A program made the position numbers and the translations under genes. Below are positions 1 through 4,608 of a stretch of 5,464 nt of DNA, in pieces; positions within the stretch are counted from its first letter, which is position 1, and each line of letters starts with the position of its first letter. The notes under the pieces were generated by a model. That model made no database searches. It was not told where the DNA came from and worked only from the letters and a program-made list of their open reading frames with translations. Origin of the DNA: an uncultured Acinetobacter sp. (lineage in GTDB: Bacteria; Pseudomonadota; Gammaproteobacteria; Pseudomonadales; Moraxellaceae); the NCBI GenBank assembly GCA_900771065.1, contig CAAGMP010000012.1:1-5464 (forward strand), read 5' to 3'.

Positions 1-71
1 CTATGACGAGACTTGAACTTCTGACCCCCGCATTATGAGTGCTGTGCTCTAACCAACTGAGCTACATAGCC
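1..71 (-). tRNA. tRNA-Met (CAT), elongator type, 3' end cut by window edge; diverged copy
   Basis: Read on the minus strand, this is an elongator-type tRNA-Met with a GGCTATG acceptor strand, a D stem GCTC/GAGC, and anticodon CAT in loop CTCATAA. Only the last six bases (two acceptor bases, the discriminator and CCA) lie outside the window. It is a near copy of the tRNA at 173-249, with two differences inside the tRNA, at 21 and 43. Both break Watson-Crick pairs: A28 now faces G42 in the anticodon stem, and G50 faces G64 in the T stem. The T stem already has an A51-C63 mismatch shared by both copies, so this copy has two adjacent T-stem mismatches. The promoter and anticodon loop are intact. 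It may be a weakened but working gene or an early pseudo-tRNA; the sequence alone does not decide. Confidence 0.9.
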
Positions 72-86
72 TTAAACTGTGTGCGC

Positions 87-115
87 ATTTTAAATATAAT
101 CAAAAACATAGTCAA
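87..115 (-). promoter_or_regulatory. sigma70 promoter of the left tRNA-Met
   Basis: On the minus strand, TTGACT (110-115) is followed by a 17 bp spacer and TAAAAT (87-92). Each hexamer matches consensus at five of six positions. The -10 is followed by a GC-rich discriminator (GCGCACAC), leaving about 15 bases to the tRNA 5' end. GC-rich discriminators are typical of stable-RNA promoters under stringent (ppGpp) control; that control is inferred here. The terminator at 141-163 isolates this promoter from the upstream tRNA, so the left copy is probably an independent unit. Confidence 0.8.
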
Positions 116-140
116 GCTATTTTTTAATTATTTTTAAAAT

Positions 141-163
141 AAAAAACCAAGTTAATAACTTGG
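141..163 (-). terminator. Rho-independent terminator after the complete tRNA-Met
   Basis: On the minus strand, a 7 bp stem CCAAGTT/AACTTGG with a three-base loop (147-163) is followed at once by six T residues (141-146). It starts ten bases past the encoded CCA of the tRNA at 173-249. The stem is short and only moderately GC-rich, but the T tract and the position are good. It separates the two tRNA-Met genes transcriptionally. Confidence 0.75.
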
Positions 164-172
164 CTTTTAAAA

Positions 173-249
173 TGGTGGCTATGACGAGACTTGAACTTGT
201 GACCCCCGCATTATGAGTGCGGTGCTCTAACCAACTGAGCTACATAGCC
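173..249 (-). tRNA. tRNA-Met (CAT), elongator type, complete
   Basis: This is a 77-nt tRNA with encoded CCA. On the minus strand it has acceptor GGCTATG/CATAGCC, D stem GCTC/GAGC, a fully paired anticodon stem CCGCA/TGCGG, and loop CTCATAA with anticodon CAT. The five-base variable region is GGGTC and the T loop is TTCAAGT. It resembles the E. coli elongator tRNA-Met (metT/metU) rather than initiator tRNA, because its first acceptor pair G1-C72 is matched. The T stem has one A51-C63 mismatch. It has its own promoter (265-293) and terminator (141-163). rnpB lies upstream on the same strand, and its 3' end is about 75 bases from this tRNA. Confidence 0.97.
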
Positions 250-264
250 TTAAACTGCGCGCGC

Positions 265-293
265 ATTATCTCGATTTTGTTTATATTCGTCAA
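265..293 (-). promoter_or_regulatory. sigma70 promoter of the complete tRNA-Met
   Basis: On the minus strand, TTGACG (288-293), a 17 bp spacer and GATAAT (265-270) each match consensus at five of six positions. A discriminator of alternating G and C (GCGCGCGC) follows, then about 15 bases to the tRNA 5' end. The leader TTAAACTG(Y)G(Y)GCGCATT is shared with the left tRNA copy, which points to duplication of the tRNA together with its proximal leader. Stringent-type regulation is inferred from the discriminator. Confidence 0.8.
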
Positions 294-323
294 TAACACG
301 CCAAACTGTTTGCTTAAAATTTG

Positions 324-679
324 ATAAAGTGAGCCGATAAGCCGGGTTCTGTCTAGAACGATCATTCCTCTAGGCGCATAATCACTTATACGCTCAAGCG
401 ACCTACCCGAATCCAACATGGGCCATGCCTAACGGATTCCTATTTGGTCTTGCTTCTGGTGGGGTTTACCATGCCATGAACTGTTACCAGTCATGCGGTG
501 TGCTCTTACCACACCCTTTCACCCTTACCTCAAAAAATGAGGCGGTCTACTCTCTGCTGCACTTTCCGTCGGCTCACACCGCCCAGGCGTTACCTGGCAC
601 CTTGCCCTGCGAAGCCCGGACTTTCCTCCCCTGTTTCAATCACGAAGATCTCCACAGCAGCGATCGTCTGGCTCACTTT
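324..679 (-). ncRNA. rnpB: RNase P RNA, bacterial type A (rnpB)
   Basis: This is the catalytic RNA of ribonuclease P, which removes 5' leaders from pre-tRNAs together with the protein RnpA. On the minus strand the outer P1 helix is visible: AAAGTGAGCC at 670-679 pairs with GGCTCACTTT at 326-335. The conserved core blocks occur in the expected order: GAGGAAAGTCCGGGC (P4 5' strand), GGTAACGCCTGG, CAGAGAG, GGTAAGGGTGAAAGGGTG, GGTAAGAGCACACCGC, GGTAAACCCCACC, AGCAAGACCAAATAGG, and near the 3' end CAGAACCCGGCTTATCGG (P4 3' strand). The length of about 356 nt is a little below the 377 nt of E. coli. Exact ends are estimated from P1. The gene follows the ferredoxin on the same strand, and no clear intrinsic terminator follows it before the tRNA-Met. 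Confidence 0.97.
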
Positions 680-685
680 GCAGGC

Positions 686-691
686 ATATTA
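686..691 (-). promoter_or_regulatory. Candidate -10 element of rnpB
   Basis: TAATAT on the minus strand lies six bases upstream of the predicted RNA 5' end, the expected distance for a -10 hexamer. The matching -35 position (709-714) would fall inside the end of the ferredoxin gene and reads AAGCAA, a poor match, so the assignment rests on the -10 and its position only. If it is real, the rnpB promoter overlaps the 3' end of the ferredoxin coding sequence. Confidence 0.4.
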
Positions 692-698
692 ACAAAAA

Positions 699-968
699 TT
701 AAAATAAATTGCTTGTATTTTTTTCAGCAATTAATTTGTGGTACTTTTCCAATAATACTTCATGCGTTTCCACATGATTTGGATCTAAAGGAATGCAATC
801 TACAGGACAAAAAATCTGACACTGTGGTTTATCATGATGCCCAACACATTCTGTACATAAATTTGGGTTAATTTCGTAAATGACTTCACCCATAAAAATG
901 GCTTCATTGGGACAAACAGGTTCACAGACATCACAATTAATGCATTCATCGGTTATATATAAAGACAC
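699..968 (-). CDS. 2[4Fe-4S] ferredoxin, YfhL / Allochromatium vinosum type
   Basis: This is a small cytoplasmic electron carrier of 89 residues. The first cluster motif is C9-x2-C12-x2-C15-x3-C19-P. The second is C38-x2-C41-x8-C50-x3-C54-P; the long spacing between its second and third cysteines and the extra cysteine at 58 (CPVDC) mark the Alvin-like family, which includes E. coli YfhL. The blocks CINCDVCEP and CTECVGHH match this family closely. I chose the GTG start at 966-968: it gives the usual N-terminus (SLYITDEC), has AAGG eight bases upstream, and lies one base after the coaD stop. Starting at the ATG at 1040 would add 24 unrelated residues overlapping coaD. The pairing with coaD suggests translational coupling. 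The physiological redox partner is not shown by the sequence. Confidence 0.93.
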   Translation of the reverse strand: MSLYITDECINCDVCEPVCPNEAIFMGEVIYEINPNLCTECVGHHDKPQCQIFCPVDCIPLDPNHVETHEVLLEKYHKLIAEKNTSNLF

Positions 969-969
969 G

Positions 970-1461
970 CTACCAACCTTGCTGATGTTTATAATCAAAT
1001 GCATCGACGACAGCTTGTGGCACAAACTTAGTGACATCACCTTTTAAACGTGCAATTTCACGCACTAACGTCGATGAAATAAAAGAATTTTGTTCTGATG
1101 GCGTCAGAAAAACCGCTTCAAAATTGGTATCTAATTGACGGTTCATATTGGCTAATTGAAACTCATATTCAAAGTCAGAAACTGCACGTAAACCGCGTAA
1201 AACAGCCGTCGCTTTTTGTTCTGCAAAAAAATTCACCAACAAGCCATCAAAACCTGAAAATTCAACATTAGATAAATGACTCAAAGAAGCTTTTGCTAAC
1301 GCAACACGTTCATCCAAAGTAAAAACAGGATTTTTGTGATGTCCTATCGCAATTGCAACAACGACTTCATCAAACATTTTTGAAGCGCGAGTGACTAAAT
1401 CGATATGTCCATTGGTAATTGGATCAAATGTTCCAGGATAAATCACACGAGTTTTAGACAT
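970..1461 (-). CDS. coaD: Phosphopantetheine adenylyltransferase
   Basis: CoaD catalyses the penultimate step of coenzyme A synthesis, joining 4'-phosphopantetheine and ATP to give dephospho-CoA and pyrophosphate, in the cytoplasm. The 163 residues match the family (159 in E. coli). The nucleotidyltransferase signature GTFDPITNGHID spans residues 10-21 and includes the (T/H)xGH motif. Next come K43 and PVFTLDERVALA, then RGLRAVSDFEYE (89-100) and the C-terminal FISSTLVRE block (127-135), which takes part in ATP binding. The start is the only sensible one, since the protein begins three residues before the conserved first strand; the ribosome binding site is weak (AGAG). It is first in a tight pair with the ferredoxin gene and diverges from smpB. 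No truncation or odd residue is seen. Confidence 0.98.
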   Translation of the reverse strand: MSKTRVIYPGTFDPITNGHIDLVTRASKMFDEVVVAIAIGHHKNPVFTLDERVALAKASLSHLSNVEFSGFDGLLVNFFAEQKATAVLRGLRAVSDFEYEFQLANMNRQLDTNFEAVFLTPSEQNSFISSTLVREIARLKGDVTKFVPQAVVDAFDYKHQQGW

Positions 1462-1478
1462 CCGTTTTACTCTAATTG

Positions 1479-1484
1479 ATTATA
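1479..1484 (-). promoter_or_regulatory. Candidate -10 element of coaD
   Basis: A perfect TATAAT on the minus strand lies 17 bases before the coaD start codon. At 17 bp spacing the -35 position reads CTTTTT, a weak match. The element sits in the 10 bp palindrome ATTATATAAT (1479-1488), so TATAAT is present on both strands. It would give a very short leader of about ten bases for coaD. Confidence 0.45.
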
Positions 1485-1565
1485 TAATGCGTTATCTTAA
1501 CAAAAAGTTGTTTTTTAAGTGAAGAAATCAACACAATTTCCTTGTAAATGATGCAAGCTTAGAGA

Positions 1566-1595
1566 TTGTTTTTAACGATGATTTTGGGGCACAAT
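1566..1595 (+). promoter_or_regulatory. Tentative promoter of smpB
   Basis: TTGTTT (1566-1571) and CACAAT (1590-1595) are 18 bp apart, each with a partial match to the sigma70 hexamers, ahead of a leader of about 20 bases. It is the best-placed pair I can find for smpB, but the match is moderate. A clearer ribosome binding site, GGAAG at 1608-1612, lies nine bases before the ATG. Confidence 0.25.
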
Positions 1596-1621
1596 AGTAG
1601 TCCGTTTGGAAGTATCGAATT

Positions 1622-2098
1622 ATGGCGAAAGCAACAGTAGTTAAAAAAAATACCAGTGGTACCATCGCTCAAAATAAACGCGCACGCCACGATTATTTTA
1701 TTGAAGAAAAATTTGAAGCGGGACTGTCTTTACAAGGTTGGGAAGTTAAATCTTTACGTGCAGGTCGCATGAGCTTAACCGAAAGTTATGTCATCTTTAA
1801 AAATGGTGAAGCATATTTATTTGGTGCACAAATTCAACCCTTACTTTCTGCTTCAACGCATGTAATTCCAGAAGCAACACGCACACGCAAACTGTTATTA
1901 AACCGCAAAGAAATTGCAAAACTTTTAGGTGCGGTCAATCAAAAAGGTTATTCATGCGTGCCGTTAGCTTGTTATTGGAAAGGTCCTTTAGCCAAACTTG
2001 AAATTGCACTGGTCAAAGGGAAACAATTGCATGACAAACGTGCTACTGAAAAAGAACGTGATTGGCAACGTGATAAGGCACGTTTATTACACAAATAA
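1622..2098 (+). CDS. smpB: SsrA (tmRNA)-binding protein SmpB
   Basis: SmpB binds the tRNA-like domain of tmRNA and brings it to stalled ribosomes for trans-translation: release of the ribosome and tagging of the unfinished peptide. At 158 residues it is full length (160 in E. coli). The characteristic opening TIAQNKRARHDYFIEEKFEAG is present near residue 14, followed by the strand LQGWEVKSLRAGR, the YLFGAQIQPL block and the TRTRKLLLNRKEI block. The C-terminal GKQLHDKR and the basic tail DWQRDKARLLHK follow; this tail enters the mRNA channel in the decoding centre. A GGAAG ribosome binding site supports the ATG. The ssrA gene for tmRNA is not in this window. The gene stands alone, diverging from coaD and converging on the flavodoxin-like gene. 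Confidence 0.98.
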   Translation: MAKATVVKKNTSGTIAQNKRARHDYFIEEKFEAGLSLQGWEVKSLRAGRMSLTESYVIFKNGEAYLFGAQIQPLLSASTHVIPEATRTRKLLLNRKEIAKLLGAVNQKGYSCVPLACYWKGPLAKLEIALVKGKQLHDKRATEKERDWQRDKARLLHK

Positions 2099-2119
2099 AA
2101 ACCACCTATAAACGGTTTT
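2098..2119. terminator. Weak bidirectional terminator between smpB and the flavodoxin-like gene
   Basis: AAAACC (2098-2103) and GGTTTT (2114-2119) form a six-pair stem with a ten-base loop. It is flanked by A residues on the left and ends in T residues, and reads similarly on both strands. It overlaps the end of both convergent genes, which is where a shared terminator is expected. Only two of the pairs are G-C, so its strength is doubtful. Confidence 0.4.
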
Positions 2120-2669
2120 AATTCAATCGAAATAATAAACCTGCCAAGTATTCACCAAACCACAATGCGGTCGCTAAATCACCTTGTGGTGGGGTGATTT
2201 CAATTGGCGCATTATCGGATTGGGTCATTAAACCTAAATGCCCAGAAAGTCGATTTAAATCATTCTGCGTTTGACCTGTGGTCATAAGTGGCAAACCTGA
2301 CCACAACATGCCATGTTGCATCGCAAATAGGTTAATTTGTTGCAAAACTGCCAATTTATCGCCACTTAAACCACCTGAATTGGTAAATGCAGCAGCCAAT
2401 TTACCTTGCCAAATACGGTCTTTCCAACGCTTTGATGTGGAATCCATAAACATTTTAAAGGCGCCTGTCACACTACCCATATACGTTGGCGAACCAAAAA
2501 TAATCGCATTGGCTTGGTCTAGTTTTTCCCAATCAATATGCTCAATAGACATACAATGAACTTGCACATCCATTCTTTTAGCACCTTGTGCAATATAATC
2601 GGCAACTTTGGCAGTATGTCCATACGGACTATGATAAACAATCGCAATGGATTTTACAGGAATAGACAT
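2118..2669 (-). CDS. Flavodoxin-fold FMN oxidoreductase, WrbA-like family
   Basis: This is a 183-residue cytoplasmic protein with a flavodoxin fold. A first beta strand (residues 8-12) leads into the FMN phosphate-binding loop HSPYGHT (13-19). The second flavin-contact loop, GSPTYMGSVTGAFKMFMD, starts at residue 59 and resembles the GTPTRFGNM region of WrbA. TNSGGLSGDK (96-105) and the helix ending in HGM (119-121) also follow the WrbA plan. WrbA proteins are NAD(P)H:quinone oxidoreductases of about 198 residues; this one is somewhat shorter, so I assign the family but not the WrbA activity itself. Substrate is unknown. The ATG is the natural start given the fold, although no clear Shine-Dalgarno sequence precedes it. 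It follows pgeF by 52 bases, so it may be third in the rluD-pgeF transcript or have its own promoter. Confidence 0.88.
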   Translation of the reverse strand: MSIPVKSIAIVYHSPYGHTAKVADYIAQGAKRMDVQVHCMSIEHIDWEKLDQANAIIFGSPTYMGSVTGAFKMFMDSTSKRWKDRIWQGKLAAAFTNSGGLSGDKLAVLQQINLFAMQHGMLWSGLPLMTTGQTQNDLNRLSGHLGLMTQSDNAPIEITPPQGDLATALWFGEYLAGLLFRLN

Positions 2670-2697
2670 AGCAAACTTAAATCAGACAATTCACGTT

Positions 2698-2706
2698 ATT
2701 CTAGCA
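2698..2706 (-). promoter_or_regulatory. Candidate extended -10 promoter of the flavodoxin-like gene
   Basis: On the minus strand TGCTAGAAT combines a TGn extension (2704-2706) with a five-of-six -10 hexamer TAGAAT (2698-2703), about 28 bases before the start codon. A TTGGCT that could act as -35 sits at 2724-2729, but the 20 bp spacing is too long to be convincing. Extended -10 promoters can work without a good -35. If used, it would let this gene be expressed apart from rluD-pgeF. Confidence 0.4.
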
Positions 2707-2721
2707 CTAAATTTATGCCAT

Positions 2722-3462
2722 TTAGCCAATAAAAACAAAGCTTGCCATTCTGCCTGTTTTGGCATCACGACGATAAGAATAATACTGTTCTGACTGTGAA
2801 TACGAACATTGATCTGCACCCAAAATAACTTTAACCCCATTTTTTTGCAGAATATAAGTCGCTATCGCATATAAATCGGCATAAAATTTTTCAGGTTTTT
2901 CACCCTGTTGAAAAGCAATTTCTAAAGCAGGATATTTTTCACAAAAAATTGTTTTTACTTCTTCACCCACTTCAAAGCAAGGTTGACTAATTGCAGCACC
3001 GAGCCATGCCCAACTAGGTTGAAATTGCATTTTGCTGATTGTTACTTCAATAATTCCTTGAGCTAAACCACGCCAACCAGCATGTAAATTTGCAATTTCT
3101 GTACCTTGTGCATTTCCCAAAGCAATTGGTAAACAATCTGCGGTCATCATCATTAACACATGACCCCGATTTTGCGTGATTAAAGCATCCCCTTCTAATG
3201 CATTTAAAGGCATATGTTGGTCTAAATTGTGACATAAAATACTATGTGTTTGATTTAACCATGTACAACGTGATGCACCAAACCGAGATAATTCTTCTAA
3301 CAAAATCATACGGTGCTGTTGCACACGCACAGGGTCGTCATGAACATGCAATGCCAAATTAAAACCTGCTAAATTTTGCATCGGTGCAACGTGCGCTTTA
3401 GCATGATGAATTTGAGTTTGTCCTACAAATATTCCTTGCGGTAATCCTTTTACAAATTGCAT
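2722..3462 (-). CDS. pgeF: Peptidoglycan editing factor PgeF (YfiH / laccase-domain, DUF152 family)
   Basis: This 246-residue protein matches the PgeF family in length (243 in E. coli). E. coli PgeF (YfiH) helps keep non-canonical residues out of peptidoglycan precursors; family members have also been reported as multicopper polyphenol oxidases and as purine nucleoside phosphorylases/deaminases, so older annotations vary. The metal-site residues are present: H73 in NQTHS, C110 in MTADCLPI and H127 in NLHAGWRG. Other family blocks are GDALIT (91-96), GAAISQPCFEVGEEV (155-169), FYADLYAIA (193-201) and the C-terminal YYSYRRDAKTGRMASFVF (227-244). It follows rluD by 22 bases and is probably co-transcribed with it. 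AAGGA (3473-3477) serves as ribosome binding site, ten bases from the ATG; an out-of-frame ATG lies between them (see findings). Confidence 0.95.
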   Translation of the reverse strand: MQFVKGLPQGIFVGQTQIHHAKAHVAPMQNLAGFNLALHVHDDPVRVQQHRMILLEELSRFGASRCTWLNQTHSILCHNLDQHMPLNALEGDALITQNRGHVLMMMTADCLPIALGNAQGTEIANLHAGWRGLAQGIIEVTISKMQFQPSWAWLGAAISQPCFEVGEEVKTIFCEKYPALEIAFQQGEKPEKFYADLYAIATYILQKNGVKVILGADQCSYSQSEQYYSYRRDAKTGRMASFVFIG

Positions 3463-3484
3463 GTCATGATTTTCCTTTTAAAAT

Positions 3485-4537
3485 TTAGTAAGCTGCATTT
3501 TCACGGCGCAAAACATCCACCAATTGAGCAAAATCTTCAGCCCACGGCGCTTTAAACAACATTTCTTCACCTGTTTTAGGATGTACCAAGCCCAATTCTG
3601 CAGCATGTAAAGCTTGACGTTTAAAACCACGTAAGGTACTTGCTAACTTTTCCGATGCACCCGCAGGCACACGTACGCGCGGCATATAAACTTGGTCACC
3701 CACCAAACCAAAACCGATATAACTAAAGTGCACACGAATTTGATGTGTACGTCCTGTTTCTAAACGCGCTTGTATACGGGTGAAATGTTGAAAACGCTCT
3801 TTGACATTGTAATGAGTCACCGCATCTTTACCGCCTGGCAAGACCGTCATTTTCACACGATCAATAGGATGGCGCTTAATCGGCTCATCAATTGTTCCAC
3901 CTGCAATTACATTGCCATAAACAACTAAATCATAAACACGATAAACTGACTTATCGGCAAGTTGTTTACTTAATGCAAATTGCGCTTCTAAATTTTTCGC
4001 AACTACCAATAAACCACTGGTGTCTTTATCAATACGATGCACCAAACCCGCGCGAGATAATTCAGCCGATTTTGGATAATGATACAAAAGTGCGTTAACC
4101 AAAGTACCTGACGTATTCCCCGCCCCCGGATGTACCACCATACCAACAGGTTTATTGATGACTAAAATATCATCGTCTTCAAAAACAATATCTAATGCAA
4201 TATTTTCAGGTAAACTTTTAACTTGTGCTTCAAGCTCTACATCTAAAGTCAAAAGTTCATTGCCTTCACATTTGTATTTTGGTTTGACTTGTTGACCATT
4301 CACCAATAAACAACCGTCTTTTAACCATTGCTTTAACTTTTCACGTGAATAATCTGACCAAATTAATGCGGCAACTTGATCAATTCGTTGCCCTAAAAAA
4401 CTGTCATCAAGTTGAAATTGCAGCTGTAAACGTGTTGCAGTTCCTACCGAATTATGGTTATCTGCATCATCAATATCTTCAAGTAAATGAAAATTCGTTT
4501 CAGAGATCTGAGAATTAGAAGATTGTGCTTGGGTCAT
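3485..4537 (-). CDS. rluD: 23S rRNA pseudouridine synthase RluD (1911/1915/1917 type)
   Basis: RluD isomerises uridines 1911, 1915 and 1917 in helix 69 of 23S rRNA, a step needed for normal ribosome assembly and termination in E. coli. After a polar, partly acidic N-terminal stretch (1-35), an RNA-binding S4 domain spans about residues 48-100 (LGQRIDQV ... LLVNGQQVK). The catalytic domain has INKPVGMVVHPGAGN (127-141), the catalytic loop LVHRIDKDTSGLLV (165-178) with D170 as nucleophile, and ETGRTHQIRVH (260-270). The common HRLD is HRID here, a conservative change. At 350 residues it exceeds the 326 of E. coli, because the N-terminus is about 32 residues longer. The ATG has a strong AAGGA four bases upstream, and no alternative start codon occurs before the S4 domain. 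It diverges from bamD and leads the pgeF unit. Confidence 0.95.
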   Translation of the reverse strand: MTQAQSSNSQISETNFHLLEDIDDADNHNSVGTATRLQLQFQLDDSFLGQRIDQVAALIWSDYSREKLKQWLKDGCLLVNGQQVKPKYKCEGNELLTLDVELEAQVKSLPENIALDIVFEDDDILVINKPVGMVVHPGAGNTSGTLVNALLYHYPKSAELSRAGLVHRIDKDTSGLLVVAKNLEAQFALSKQLADKSVYRVYDLVVYGNVIAGGTIDEPIKRHPIDRVKMTVLPGGKDAVTHYNVKERFQHFTRIQARLETGRTHQIRVHFSYIGFGLVGDQVYMPRVRVPAGASEKLASTLRGFKRQALHAAELGLVHPKTGEEMLFKAPWAEDFAQLVDVLRRENAAY

Positions 4538-4565
4538 TTGATCCTTCAGATAAAAGTGGTTTAAT
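4538..4565 (+). promoter_or_regulatory. Candidate bamD promoter overlapping the rluD leader
   Basis: On the plus strand TTGATC (4538-4543) and TTTAAT (4560-4565) are 16 bp apart, matching the sigma70 hexamers at four and five of six positions. Transcription would begin about 35 bases before the bamD ATG. The -35 lies against the rluD start codon and covers its ribosome binding site on the other strand, as the 71 bp divergent gap is small. I could not find an equally good pair for rluD. Confidence 0.4.
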
Positions 4566-4608
4566 AGCGCAATTGTAGCTCATTGCCCGTAATAACAGAG
4601 GAATTTTT

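Noticed and set aside
1..249. The two similar tRNA segments as an integrated-element attachment duplication
   Set aside because: Both copies are near full length with their own promoters, and no integrase or foreign gene lies between them; the gap is only about 100 bases. A simple gene duplication explains it.
303..314. Small inverted repeat CAAAC/GTTTG after rnpB as an intrinsic terminator
   Set aside because: The loop would be a single base and no T tract follows on the minus strand.
425..871. Plus-strand open reading frame of 148 codons, and a shorter one at 498-692
   Set aside because: They lie antisense to rnpB and the ferredoxin gene; the sequence is fully explained by the RNase P RNA core motifs on the minus strand and by the two-cluster ferredoxin.
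969..1040. ATG start 24 codons upstream for the ferredoxin
   Set aside because: The extra residues overlap the end of coaD, do not resemble any ferredoxin, and the GTG at 966-968 has a good ribosome binding site and gives the family N-terminus.
1496..1519. Imperfect inverted repeat CTTAACAAAA / TTTTTTAAG between coaD and smpB as a terminator or operator
   Set aside because: It consists almost only of A-T pairs with a mismatch and lies upstream of two divergent genes, where a terminator makes no sense; chance is likely in such AT-rich sequence.
2278..2732. Two plus-strand open frames (2278-2559 and 2538-2732)
   Set aside because: They are antisense to the flavodoxin-like gene with its clear FMN-binding loops; their translations show no recognisable domain or start signal.
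3047..3235. Minus-strand frame of 62 codons
   Set aside because: It is an alternate frame inside pgeF, across its conserved metal-site region.
3892..4098. Plus-strand frame of 68 codons
   Set aside because: It is antisense to the catalytic core of rluD and has no independent support.
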